From: Tetrahymena elliotti 4EA
Taxonomy: Eukaryota > Ciliophora > Oligohymenophorea > Hymenostomatida > Tetrahymenidae
Direction of reading: 5' to 3'
Assembly (NCBI GenBank): GCA_000231825.2
Contig: AFXF02001488.1
Coordinates: 186,001-250,000, forward strand
DNA length: 64,000 nt
The first letter of the stretch is position 1, and each line of letters opens with the position of its first letter. The position numbers and the translations under genes were made by a program. Below, piece after piece: positions 39,922 through 53,400 of the stretch. The notes below the pieces were generated by a model. It worked only from the letters and a program-made list of their open reading frames with translations, made no database searches and was not told where the DNA came from.

Positions 39922-40605
39922 ATGGACTCAAATAAAATAGAAAATTAACAAATTCTTCTCTTTAATAAGTAAGAGGAAATTTATACAGCATTATATTGTG
40001 AAGAAAATGTGTATAAATTATGTGAAAAATTTGAAGAGAGAGTCAAAGCAGGAGAATTAAGTAAAAATTACCATGCAGTATTTGCAGTATTCATCACTAA
40101 TTAATTCAGAAAAACTTATATAGGACAATAACGTAAAGGAAGTTCAAAAGATAATTACTTGGTTACTTGGGATTATCATGTCATTTTAGTTCATAAAGAT
40201 TTAAAAACTAAGAAATCATATGTATATGACTTTGATTCCATGTTAAGTTGGGGTTGCAAATTTGAAGAGTATTTTATAAAATCTCTTTTGAAGAAATATC
40301 CTACTCCTGCTCTATAAACTATGTACAGAGTAGTAGAATCAGCAACATTAATAGAAAAATTTGCAAGTGATAGAAGTCACATGATAGTAAAGGTAATTAA
40401 AGGTGTTAAATTGTACCATTCTGAACCACCAAAATATGATTGCATAGTTAATAAAAGCAATGAAACACATAATTTAATATCATTTTATCTTGATGTTTCT
40501 AAATAAAATTCCAGCTATGGATATAATTATATGAATGAATTAGAATTAAATGAGTTTATAAAAAATTATTCTGTTGAAAAAGCAGAAAATACTGAAAATA
40601 AATGA
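39922..40605 (+). CDS. NTAQ1: Protein N-terminal glutamine amidohydrolase, 227 aa
   Basis: One uninterrupted frame of 228 codons. It deamidates N-terminal glutamine of proteins to glutamate, the first step that feeds such proteins into the Arg/N-degron pathway. The diagnostic motifs are all present: YCEENVYKLCE with the probable nucleophile Cys26, TWDYHVILV with His86, VYDFDS with Asp103, then FASDRSHM and a PPKYDC segment near residue 170. The length is close to the family norm of about 205-230 residues. No targeting peptide is seen, so it is likely cytosolic or nuclear. The start codon is the first ATG and places the catalytic Cys at the usual distance from the N terminus. This is the most secure functional call in the window. 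Confidence 0.93.
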
Positions 40606-41495
40606 AATATTTTGTCTCTTTTATACAAAATAAAATGTATTTATTTTTTAAGCTAAATAAAATGAAATTTTCTAAATGATTAAATTATATATATATCCTT
40701 TTCACAACAATATATTTTCATGAGTAAATAGTTATTTATTTTCATACAATGCGATTATACTTTTAAATCAGAATATCATTTCCATAAAATTATTATTGAA
40801 TCTATTCTAAATTGAAATAATTTTAATTTAAAAAAAATCTAATATTAAATAAAGGTGCATTAAAAGAATACAAATAAAAAATAAAAATTTACTTTAAAAA
40901 ATTTCACTCAATTGAAATTAGATAAAAATAAATTGAATTCTTAAAGCTAACATTTAGATATTTATTAGAAGGGTATTTAAATACAAAAATCTAGAGAAAG
41001 GGAATTCCATAAAGAAATATTATACTATTTATTAAATTATTTTTTATTAAAGTATTTAAATTAAAAATTCATAATTATGTTTTATGAAATTAATTCCTAA
41101 TGTGAGAAATGTGTTAAATATCATTTGCTTTGAAAAATGAAGTGTCTTTAAAGATATATCTTCTGATATTTATAATAAAGCATAGTTATTCAATGAGGAT
41201 TTCATTAGTGAAAGAATATATATAAACTTTATTTAAAAATAATTGAATTTTTTCAAATGATAAATGGAGATAGGATAGATAGCAACAAAGTGAATTAAAA
41301 ACATTTAACATATATATACTATATCTTTTGAAATGATTATTTTATATAAATAGTTGATATTATATCCTTCAATAATAGTATTTTTATATTAAAATTATAT
41401 AATAATATATTTTAGATACATATTTAAACAAACTTTTCCTCTGATTCTAACATTCTAATTTAGAAATAATCAAGGGCAAATTTTTCATTAGTTTT
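40606..41495. other. Convergent intergenic region
   Basis: About 890 bp between the 3' ends of NTAQ1 and the oxygenase gene. Only A+T-rich sequence with short TA runs (for example near 40690) is present. Confidence 0.55.
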
Positions 41496-44400
41496 TCAAG
41501 AACAATTTTATCCACTGTTTCTCATTAAATATTCAGCTTCTATTTCTTTTTAATCTCCATAAGGAATAGCATCTTCTCTTGAACTTAAAGTTGAGATCCA
41601 AGTTGGAAGATCTACGTTTTCATCATATATTATTGCTTCATTCTTTTTATTAAAAATATTAAGTTTTTATTTTTTCTAAATTAAATTAAAAAATAATTTT
41701 ACCACTACTTTATGATGCATCTAACGCATGATTATAGTAGCATTCTTTCCAGCCATATCACATGGTCTAACACAATGTTTGATACCATTTGCTGCATATG
41801 AATTTTCTTCTAATTTTAATACAGAGCCTCTAGGCATAGGAATAACAAAGGCAGAATTACAAAAACCATAAAGCTGACTACCAAATGACAAACGGGCATC
41901 AGAAAATAGCTTGAATGTAAAAATGGGCTAAATTATTTTTTAATTAAAAATTAGATTAAAAACAAGACTTAATTTAATTTTTACTTATCTGAATCTAGTG
42001 GCATCATCAAAGTGCTAAGCTAATCCTTCTTTTCCATCATGATAGACATTCAAAGCAAGAGAATTAATGAAACCCTTAATTTTATTTAATTATAAATTAT
42101 TATATGGAGTTTTAAATTCATTTTATTTACTGGAGGTAATATTCCTGCTTATTCTAAAGGCCCAACTACTTTTCTTCTCATCCATGAAGGTGGTTAAGAA
42201 ACATCTTAGCGAACACCAGCTCCAACAAAAGAGTGAGGTTCAGCTAATTATTATCTAGTCCAAATATATCTTGAACCAAAGAAGAATTTAGTTCTTCTGA
42301 TTTTTTATGCTGTACAAGTCATCTAGGCTGTCATAGGGAAGTAGTGTCCTATTTAAAACATAAAAATTTTATTTTTGCATAATAATTAATCAAAATGATT
42401 TACTTTAGAAACTCTTAATTTCTGTTTCATAGCAAGAATTTTCTATGCTCATCAACTCTTAGTGAGTAAAGAATCCTGTGTATAATGTAGCACCTACACG
42501 GTAATCAGGGAAAGAGTCTATAAATGATTTAAAGTTAGTGGGATAGTTGTTCGGATCAAAGAAATATTCTATTTTATTGAAAGTTTTCCCATTTAATTAG
42601 CAAGTAGTAATTTTCTCAAGCAAATCAAATGCAAAGGAATCTCTAGTTGATATGTAATAAAGAGGCATAGATAGGTCACCTCTTTTAAGCATAGAATATC
42701 CTTCCTCTTTATCAATAAGCTTAGCTATAGTGATAGGTTCTGTATTTGCAAGCAATTTATCCTCATTTACTTTAATTTCTTTTTTCCTAAATATAAAAAA
42801 TAAAAATTAAATTCTTAAAAAAATCATTTTTATTTCCAAAATTTTTTTATTTAAAATTAAGAATTTAAAATTACGAAAATAGGTTATTTTCAATATTTTG
42901 TAATGAAAGGTTGTTTTCATGAAAATCCCATTTGTTACGTGTTGAGTACTAATAGTTTTCATAAGTTTATCTTCTTTTTGTGCTATATTTATTGATAAGA
43001 CGAATTTTTTTTAGTGTTTCATTTAGCTTTTCTTCATTTTCTTCTCTGACTATTCCGAATCTAGTGTTCATCATTTCAAGAGCAAGTTTCTCAAATTGAT
43101 CTTTAGCGTACAAAATAAAAGTACTAAGAAGACTTTTTACAAGCTAGCTTGATCCTTTCCATCCTTTTTCTTCTACATAGAGCTCAAGCCTATCATATTT
43201 AAAAAATTTAATAAATTTAAATAAGAAAAAATATTTACTTGGCTGATAAGGTGTTGATATTTTTACTTGAAATATCCTTATCAATATAGTTTAGAATTTC
43301 TTAGCAAATAAGAGATTCCTGCTTTTATTTTTTTTAGTCTTCCTAGGTAGCTTCATCACCTGTGATATTATTAGCTTGGTTGATGATAGGAATAGTGTTT
43401 TCTTCAGTAATAATAGATGTAAATTCTTAAATATTTGATGGTTTCTCTACTATTGTCAAATCTTTTGAGACTGTTGAGATAGTTTGGTTAGGAGAATTAA
43501 TAAATTTATTTGATTAAGTGTGAGAAGTTGGTTCTCTAATAGGGCTGTTAAATGTATTCTTTTAGTTTTCTTAATTTAATTTATCAATTTTCTCAAAATT
43601 TTAAGCGTTTTAATTTGTTTCTTAATAATTTTGCTGTAATCTTTCTAATTCTTGTAATGCATTTTACATTTTTGGAGATCCTATTTGGCTTGAGGATTAA
43701 GAATCATTATTTTTTTCTACTTAAATTGCATAAGTAATAATATTTTATTCATCTTCAACTTGTATTTCTGTTTAATCATTTATTTTAAGAGGGCTTTCTT
43801 CTACTTCAATTTTTTCTTCTTTAATTTCAATTTCATTAAATTCTTCCTTTTCCTCTTTAATTTCATTATTTTCTTCCTTTTATTCAACCTTATTAGCATC
43901 TTAATCATTTGCAATAATCTCTTCAACTTCAATTTTTTCTTCTTTCTATTATTGATTTAGGTCCTACTCTTAATTTACTTTGTTGATATTCAAAATCTAA
44001 GAATCACTATTAACTACTTCTATAATTACCTCGCTACTATTTTTTGAGCTTTCATTATCATTTGTTTGTGCATTTGTATTTAAAAGAAGTTGGGCAAAAA
44101 TCTCATTACCAGTATCTTATTTTTATGGTATCAAAGAAGGAGTATTTGTATTTGATTTTTTTGTGCTCTCTTTTTTTGTTGAAGTTTTTTACTTGGTCTC
44201 TTTCTATGGCAATTATATCTAGTAATCTTCATCATTGAGTTATTCTTAAATGAATTCCATCATCTCTAAGATTGCCTCAACTTTTTCTTCATTGGTTTCT
44301 AGCTCACTAATACTTTTAATTACTTCTTGAGTTGGCATGACTGTTTCTTAACTGTGTAGTCTCTTCATATAAGGAAGCAAATATTTTTATATTTCTTCAA

Positions 44401-47400
44401 TTTTTTTCTTAAAGATTGGAAGTTCATTTAGGAATTTGTCCTGTTTTAATTTATTTTTAACTTCTTTGAAAAATTTATTGATTTAAGTTTTGTTCATATT
44501 GAGTTGACTTTCATTATTAACTTAATCTTTTTATTTTTCTTCATTTTGAGTTTCAGCAACTTTTGCCTTTCTTCCTTTCTTCTTAGCTTGCTATGGATCT
44601 CTAGAGCTGGGATGATTCTCAATTTCTCCTAAAAATGCCTCTCCTAAACTCTTTTTAAAAGCCTTCTTACCATTAATACTTTTTTTAAAGAGTAAACCGA
44701 GCTAAATATTAGAAAATTTAATAACATTCTAAACTTCTTCTAAAGAAAAATCTTTCAATTAAGGGCATTTGATTAATTCTTTAGAATCAAAGAAAAAGTG
44801 AATGCATAAAAAGTATTTCTCAATAAACAAAGGCCATATATCACTAACTGTCTTAACAACAAAGTATTTTCCTTTACAAAGCTCCCATCTTTATAAATTA
44901 CATATATTTTTAATATTCTTATCTATAAAATATTTTAATTTAATTACCTTTTTTCTGGGTAAAGAAGATAGTCTCTCATTAAGCATTCATCTTCAGATTC
45001 AAAATAAGTGCACAACAACCACTGTGTTGATGAAGTAAATATTTTTTAATATAACTTTTCATAAAATTATTCATGTTCCATAAGTTTTGGTTAGCCATTA
45101 GAGCATTAAAAGACAAGCTAAGGTAATTTTTCATATATTTCAGATACATTCTCTTGTTTTGATTCAGGCATTTTGACGTATGAGACACCACAAGATCTTT
45201 TTAAATTAATATTATTTGTTTGTTTTCTTCTGATAAAATGTTATTTATGAGTTTCATCATTTTATTATTCATTTTTCTCCATCTCACATAATTCTTTTTC
45301 TTACTAATTCTATATCTCTATAGGAGCATAGCCAGACTATTTAATATAAAAATAATTTATTTTTTTGAAATAAGGAATTAAAATATTTACTTTGTAATCT
45401 TTAATGAAGTTAATTTATGAGAAGTATTTATTTCTACTGCAATCGTCAAATTTATTAGATACTTTAGCTAGAGGATCAATGATTTATCCATTTTATTTTT
45501 TGTTGGTCTAGCTGACACTTTTATCTAATGGAGTTCTTTAAACCTAAAATATTTTAAAATTACTAATAAATTTCACATAATTTTATTTATTTATATTTTA
45601 CCTTGACTTCAACATTCTAATTGTTATTATTGACCAAAAAAATTGTGTCTTCTTCAAAGTTTTCTTAAATAAATTTCTATTTATAATCTTCAAAGTAAAA
45701 TGCTGAACCATAATGAACATCATCAGATGATTTTCTCTAGGGTTTTTTTCTAGAGAGTGGAAGAGTGAATACGTTTTTAGATGCCTTTTCTGCAGCCCTT
45801 GTAATTTCAGAAAATTTTACACTCTAAAAGAAGAGATTTTTAGTTTTTTAGTTCGTAAGTTTATCGTTTTAAACTATTTCAAGCATTGATGATTGTAAGG
45901 ATTTGGATGAAGAAATAATTTCAATCTAGGATCTCTAGTTTTTCTTCTTTAAGATTGGGTTATATTAAACAGGGTTCTATCTTTTATTGGAGAGTTTTTT
46001 ACCAATAAACATATATTCACCTGAAATGAAATCACCGTTATTGTAAAAGCTATTATACTTTCTAGTTCTTTTTGATTTATCCTCAACATTAATTTCAATA
46101 GGCTTGGAGTTCACACTACTAAGGGTTGTCCTTGAGTTTGTTTTGATATTCTTCTTTTCTTATTCTTGTATTGTTTCAGATTCAAGCTAATCAGTAATGA
46201 TAACAATAGATTCTTATTAACTGAGGGTGTTATTGGCTGAATTAATGTTCTTGGAATTAGTGGAGGAGTTAATTTTGTTTTTAGGAGGAAGTGACTCTGA
46301 GTCTCCATTTGAGTGTCTATTTCTTGTCTTTTCCTGCAAAGAGGACTTATTTTGTGGAGAAAGGTGCTAATATTCATGAGATTATTTATCTTAAAGATGA
46401 GTATGCTATTAATTTGGAAGGGGTGACTGTGAAATACTGAATTACTATTGATATGCATTCTAGTTAAATCCGTTATTATAATTATTTAGATAAAAAAAAC
46501 AAGGGTAATATTGGGTTGAATTTGAAGGAAGAAAATTTGTTGCTTAAATAATATTTAAATTATTTGACTGAGTGTTTGTGTTATTTGTGTTATTTTATTG
46601 AGCTGTATTATCCATTTTAGTTTGTGCTTTAAAATTCTACTTTTCTTTATATTTTAGTTACTTTTAACACTAGTCACTGCGTTAGTTTTGCTGCTGATAG
46701 ATGTCTTCTCTTTAATCATTATACTTAGTATTTTAATCACAAGTTTTCTTGCAATTAATTTTTTTTTACTTCCTTTAACTATTTTCTTCTATTTCTTACA
46801 CGGAATCATCAACTAAAATGCAATCTTTGAATTCAATACTGCTCGTATTGTCTGATTCAATAATTACTTCTGATGGTTGATGATCATCATGGAAATTCTG
46901 CAAGGGTGATTCCTGCTATCTCTTCTGTTTGTGATGCTGAGCTTTTTTAATAGAAGAAGACTGTTGAGGACTGCAGTAAGAAATAACCTAGTTCATTTTT
47001 TATTCTTGATCAGGACTTTTACTTGCTGCAGAGGAATTACGAGTTACTCTTTTTACTGGAGTAGAAGCAGTAGCTTGATTTTAAGTAGATTTATCTGTTT
47101 AAGATTTTAATGCTGAGCCTTAGTTTGATTTAACCTTTACTCCTAATGAGGTTGAAGAGTAAAAGTCTGGAGGAATATTTTTTGAATTATCTATTTTTTC
47201 ATTACGTTTTGTCTCTGCTTTTTTAGATGTCTTAGATCTACCTCCACTCTTAGTCTTTTTGCCTGTAGCTTACTACTCTTCTGAAACTGAAAAGGGAGAT
47301 GGTGGACACTCAATAATTTCAATGCTTGAATCCTTCTTATTAATAGCAGAAGAATTTTTTTTGTTTTTACATATGGATTAGGGACTTTGTGAGTTATGGA

Positions 47401-47572
47401 AGTTATTGTTGGCAGGATGATTAGGATAGAACTGTTGTTATGGAGAAGAGCGAGGTGATCCCACAGCCTGAAGCTGAGGTGAGCCTGTATCGTTAGGACA
47501 TTTTTGAATCATTCCATAAGGTACTGGCATGGGCACCATCACCGAAAGGGGGAAATGCACGTATTGTTACAT
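41496..47572 (-). CDS. Giant protein with C-terminal 2-oxoglutarate/Fe(II) oxygenase domain, 1846 aa
   Basis: Exons in order: 47572-45602, 45543-45391, 45336-44948, 44888-43239, 43189-42875, 42786-42404, 42348-42131, 42074-41985, 41927-41703, 41642-41496; nine introns leave exactly 1847 codons. Residues 1-660 are Ser/Asn/Gln/Lys-rich and disordered. A mixed region around 700-900 includes a globular-looking WELCKGKYFVV segment, and a Glu-rich linker follows. The last 400 residues are conserved-looking. They contain the dioxygenase core, with AQHFDD giving the iron ligands His1714 and Asp1716, then FSDARLSFG, PMPRGSV, and GIKHCVRP giving the distal His1774 and a nearby Arg1777 that may bind 2-oxoglutarate. 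I recall similar cores in plant AlkB-like proteins. The substrate is unknown; RNA demethylation is only one option. The ATG at 47572 is chosen among several in-frame ones, and the frame stays open further upstream. Confidence 0.82.
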
Positions 47573-48129
47573 ATAAGACAATGAAATAGTACTTGTTAGA
47601 TACCTGTATTTAGTAAAAAAGCGATAGAAGGGATTTTAAGGATGGCATACATAGTAAAAATAGAGTAGAATTAATAGGGTTTGATGAGTATTTAGCCTTG
47701 AATTAAATAGAGTTTTGTATTGCTTTTATGCAAAAAAAGATCTACTTAATAATGTATATAAATCAACCATTATTTAAATAAGAGTTATCTAAAATGATAG
47801 AAAGAAGGGCATATCTGGATAAATAGATAAAAATAAAGGGAGGAGAATGAGGGTAAATGTAGGATTATTTTTGCAGAATGAAAAAATAGTTCATGCGCAA
47901 ATGGTAAAAGTAGAATGTGGATGTATTTGGCCTAATTATTTCATTGGCTTAGATTTTTTTATAAATGCAATTTAATGTTCTTTAGGAAATCAAAAATAAG
48001 AAAGAATATTAGAAGTAATTAATTTAATTAATCATTAATAAATCAATTAAATCATCTAATGGCCATCCATAATTGCCTTTATCTACCATTCTAAAATTGC
48101 TGGACCAAATTAAATTTTTTAAGGCCCCA
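47573..48129. other. Upstream flank of the oxygenase gene
   Basis: The - strand frame of the oxygenase gene continues open for about 180 bp upstream of the chosen ATG, with a Tyr/Leu/Phe-rich translation that looks like 5' UTR rather than protein. No other gene was seen. Confidence 0.5.
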
Positions 48130-48560
48130 TCATTTTTATACTTCTTGCCTTATCAGCTTTTTTCTCAAACCATTATTACCTTGAATGCGTGAACCTCTGA
48201 TGAGATCGGAGTGATTTATTGAGCGATTTTTTTTAGTTTCTTTAGCTTTGTTTTTAAACTATTGATTATTTTTGTTTTCTTTGTTTCTTTGTTTGTTTTC
48301 TTATTCGATTTTTTGATTTTTTGATTATTTCTTCTTTTTATCTATCATTAATTAACAATTTTTTTAATTCAACTTTTGCATTCTATTTGGTAAGATGAAT
48401 TATCTTGTGCTTTCTTTTTTTTAGAATTTACAAATTTTGCTTTTAATCAACAATAGAAATCATGCTTATTATCTTTTATTCTATCAAGAAACTCATTTAT
48501 TTTATTTACATATTCTTGCCATTCTAATAATTAGACTCTTGCTTTGGTTCTGACAACCCC
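48130..48560 (-). other. Unresolved coding-like segment
   Basis: Two protein-like stretches lie on the - strand in different frames. The upstream one (about 48560-48369) reads RTKARVQLLEWQEYVNKI and continues through an in-frame TGA (48447-48449) into a Lys-rich stretch ending IECKS and a second TGA. The downstream one is an ATG frame at 48348-48130 of 72 aa, extremely Lys/Asn/Gln-rich. No start codon was found for the first, and I could not join them with a normal-sized intron in phase. This may be a small gene with a missed first exon, a decayed gene, or chance. Confidence 0.3.
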
Positions 48561-50430
48561 TTTTTAAATACAAATTTTAATTAAAAAATTTATTTTGAAT
48601 GATACTATTGGTTTTATTAATGTATTTCGTATTTGATTCTTTTAAATTAAAACTTATGGCTTTGTTGTTTTATTTTTATTGAAATAAAGTAAAAATATTG
48701 CTTGTTTTTGAAACAAAATAGAATGTAATTAAATTAGAAATATATAAAGCGGGTTAAGGCTCTTTGTGAAAAATTAACGCATTTCAGGAACTTACTTTCC
48801 TTTACAAATTTACTTTCAGAAAAAATGTGTTTGAGGCAGAATAAATTGGATATTTTTAAGAGCTTAAATTCAAATTTGCTTCAGCATTCCAACAGATTTT
48901 TATTTAAAATTATAAATTTTTTCATTTTAGATGCTAAACTGATTTGATTTGATACTTATCAGAAAGATCAGTATCTTTCCTGATATAAATGATCTAATTA
49001 AATCTATTATGAAAGCATGTTATAATTAGTAGCAGTAAAAAAAATAAAACCTTTAACATAGCAATTTCATATTTTGAATAGCAAAAATCTTTGCAATTTT
49101 AATCATTTATAAATACTTCGCTAAACTTGATCACTAAAACTTACTAATTTGAAGTATTTAAACTAACAGGAATGTAAAAAAAATAAAATAATATGTTGAG
49201 ATTATTTAGCCAGCCCTTTAATAAAATAAAAAATATATTAACTTTATTTTCCTCAATAAATTAACTGATTTAACTTATATTTTATTTAATCCTGACATAC
49301 ACAAAATAATAGTTTTTAAAAGCATTTATTTAAATTTATCATGTAAAATGTATGCTTCTTTACTTTATTTAATAGCACTGACTATTTTATCAATAAAATA
49401 TCATTTATATTTATTAAATAAAGATAACTTTGGTCTGATACTGCAAAAAATATAATTACGGAATAATTATTATTTTACTTAAAAAATTTTTGGTAATAAA
49501 ATTGAGTGTTTGCAATAATGGAGTTGATTTGTATTTGTTTGAGTGAAAAAAAAATAAATAAATATGTATGTAATTATTAATTAGATTTTTGATTTTGATT
49601 TGATCATTATTTTTAATAACCAAATTTTATTGATATTATTCTTGATATTAATAAATTTTTACTTCTTATGAATTTTTAATTAAAATATAAAATATTTTTA
49701 TTTAAGAAAATAAAATTTAATTTTAAATTCAAACTTTCCTTAATTTTTTTTCATTTATTATTTGTAATTTATGATTTAAAATTATTTTTAATTTTTATTA
49801 TGATTTTTACTATTTTTTTGTAATAAATTGTAAATTATTTAGATCATAAAATAATTATTCAATAAAATATTTAATTTTGGTTAAAGATTTTCACAAATAT
49901 TTTTAATTAAAAAAATTTTATAGAACAAATTTAATTAAAAAAATATGAAAATTAATTTTTCAAATTATTTAAGTTTAAATTTTGATGGAAATGTGTAATA
50001 ATTTATGAACGAAATTAATTCACGTAAAAATTGAATTTGTTAATATTAATTCTTCAGAATTTGCAAAAGTAAATTTTTTTAAAGTAGCTCTTTTCTTTTG
50101 CTTTTGCATGTTACTTTGTCTTTTACTACCAATTTTGACCTTAAAATTTTTTTGGGAAAATGCTTTTACTAGTAATATATTTTAATTAAAGTTAAATAAA
50201 TTATTTATTTTAAATTTTATAAATTCATTTTTAATGATAGTTTAGCATTTTCATATTTTTACAAATAAAAAATAGATTATCTAATCTCTTTTGATTTTTT
50301 CTTTCAAGTGAAAGAACAAATAAGCTTTTTCTTCAAATTTTAGGCTAAATAATTTTTTTTCTTCATAAATTTATTGTAAAAAATTTTATTAATTACTCTT
50401 TTAATAAACACAATAAGAAAATACCAAAAA
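48561..50430. other. Long intergenic A+T-rich region
   Basis: About 1.9 kb with no supported gene, dominated by A and T runs, most extreme near 49550-50000. It may contain the promoter relics of the decayed gene at 50431. Confidence 0.55.
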
Positions 50431-53400
50431 ATGAAGAATCTAAATACTAAATATTTAATATTTTTATTAGTGAGTATGAATGTGTAGGTTGGTTTTTACT
50501 TTAAGGTTAATATTAGAAAGAGTATTGCTTATTTTCAGTAATAATAATCTTTTTATTATGAGTATACCAAATATAAATCCACCTATTTAATTAAATGAGC
50601 TTTTTTAAATGCAGGAAATCCACCTCAGTAGCTTTAATTGACTCCTTCTTTTTCATAAATAAAAAGACTAACCCTTCATATTAATAGCTAATTTTACATT
50701 TAATAATAAACTTAAGTAGAAGACTGCTTATATCATATAAATTCTTTTTTAATATAGCATTATGATTATTAATATACCTCATATCAATAGTAATCAAATA
50801 AATAATCTTTTAGAAGCAGGCTAATCTTTTTAGTTAGCAAATATAATTTTATAAGGAATACAGGAATATATAGTGTCATTTTATGTAAAAATGTCAAGTA
50901 CATTCATCTACTATTGCATAACCTATTTTATAGATTAAAAACTATGTCTTCATAAAATATGTATCAATTAAAAATAACAGTTTCATGCTAGATTCTGAAT
51001 ATTTAGCTGTTAATAGTGTTACTTAATGGAATTAACTTGTAATTATTTTTAATTCTTTTAATTCAGCAACCATTTCTTTAATAGTACAAAGTAATTCAAA
51101 AATTCTAAATTAGAGTATCTTGATAATACCATCTTATTTTCTATTATATTTTTTGTCTTAAGATGTGTCTTTTAAACTTAATCATATCCATATTTTTATT
51201 GGATCTGCAATTTAGTCTACACCTGAATACTTTTTAAAAGCTTTTGATGGAACATGTATCATTTGCTAACAGGAATTTTTTCTAGATTTTTAAAGTAAAA
51301 TGAATTGCATTAAAGAGTAAATTCCATAAGATTCTGATAGCAATATTAATGGAGTTAGAGATACTCCTGAAAGAACAAGATACCCTATAAATATGGTAAA
51401 TGACATAAATTATCCTGAAAAGTGTATTTGTTTAAAAGGATTTTATTTGGATGATAATCAATGCAAATAATACCCATCCTATTGCTTATCCTGTAGAAGT
51501 TTATCTGATTGTATGATTAACAGGGATAAAAAAGGAAATTGTGTAAATCCAAATTATTTTGATGATGGAGTTAATTAATGTATATTACCTCAATTAATAA
51601 TTCCTAACACCAAAAATTTCAGATACCAGTTTAATAAATCTAAATTTGGCACAGGGTACTTATCTCCAGATATTGAAACAGATCCATATATATATTTACA
51701 TAATATTAATTAAAATTTAGTTCATCTGGCAAATCTTTGTTTTTTTCTTTTGGATTTCAAATCATATCATTTCCTGTAGTAGACTTTTCTGAGATTCAAA
51801 TTGGTAGGATTTTTAGAAAGAGTAAAGATATTTTGAATGTATATTTAAAAGCAGAAATACAATCAACAACATTAATTAGCACGAGTGTAACATTCAAACT
51901 GGATAATTAAGTGTAAAAACAGTTTAATTTTTTTACTTTTGATACTGTTTGGATAGCATACTGGAGTACCCATTTATAGATGGTTACTACCTTATTTAAC
52001 ATTGAATTTCAAGGACAGATTTATGAGAATTTGATTTAATTTTATCAGATAAACTTTGCTAGTAATGTAAGTATATTATTTTATTTTGAATTTGACTCTA
52101 CATTAAAAATATTTAGAGTAGTTGCCTGTTTTATAGAAGGTTGCAAATATCTACTAAGAATGCTGTTTTATATTTAAATTAGAATAATTTTGTACTAATT
52201 CATCCTTAGAACTATAAGACTAAATAGCTGATTGAATTTTTAGATTATTTTTAGATAGATGTCGTTTGTAATAAGAAACGATTTATTTATAAAGGCAAAA
52301 TTAAATATAAAAAGCTGAAAAAATTTATATTTCACAAATAAACTAAAACACTCTAATGTACTTTGATAATTTTATTATTTATGATTCATATGGTTTTATA
52401 TATTATGACTATATATAATCTAATCCTTGCTATATATACATAAATAGTTAAAATATGAAATGTATTCAGCTGAAAAAGGGGTATCTTTACTATTAAAACA
52501 CCGTAATTACTTAAGATCAGTGCCTTTAATTATCTCTAAGTACAAAAAAAATTTTTATAGCTAATCTAAAGAATTAAACATGTGATGAATTCTTAAGCCT
52601 TTAACAAGATAATGTTTATTGTGCAATAAGTAAATAAATAAATGGTACATTTGAATGTAAAATATGAAGAGATTAGTATGCTGATCCATAAAAAAAATGC
52701 TTGAAATAATGTCTAAAATGTAGCCAGATTTGTAAAGAATGTGAAAAGAGCAAGGATAATTGCACTTCTTGTTATTTTCCAGATTAAGGCTTCCCTTCAT
52801 GTAATTGTTTGCTTGAAGGTTACTTTCTCAATCAAAATTTAAAATGCGATTGATGTTCATATAATGTTAATCTTGTATCAAATCTAAATTTTAGTGTTTA
52901 AAATGTTTATCGCCCACTAGAATTCTTCCCTCTTGTGAATTGATACAATCTACAAAGAGGTATAGCAATAATGTGTTTTGCTATCTTGCCATAATAAATG
53001 TTTCACATGCACTGTTAATCCTGATAATTGCCAATAAAACAAAGCAAATAGAAAAAATCCTCCATTTTGCTAGTGCATCGATGGATTTGTAGAAGCTTCT
53101 ATGGCAGTTGTTAAGCTTGTCCTCAAAGTACTTACTATGATTTCAAAACAAAATAGTGTAATAATTGCTAACAACTTTGCATTCAATACACAGAATATGA
53201 GTGTATCAATTGTCTGGGTGGTCTAAAATAACCTGGATAAAAATGCCTATGTCCTGATAGTCAATAATCATTTCTTACTTACTAGTGATAATAAAATGGT
53301 CTGTCTCAAAGGATTAGATTTGTCTTTGAAAGTTCAGTTAATAAAGAATTAATATGTAATTTCTCTTATATTTGAATAAAACTTACTTGATATATACTTT

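Noticed and set aside
46111..46458. 115-codon standard-code ORF on the - strand
   Set aside because: It is a different frame of the large oxygenase gene's first exon; the TAA/TAG=Gln frame there is open for almost 2 kb and joins its neighbours in phase.
52852..52854. TGA read as an amino acid in the Cys-rich region
   Set aside because: All intact genes in the window end at TGA, and frameshifts nearby show that this gene is decayed.
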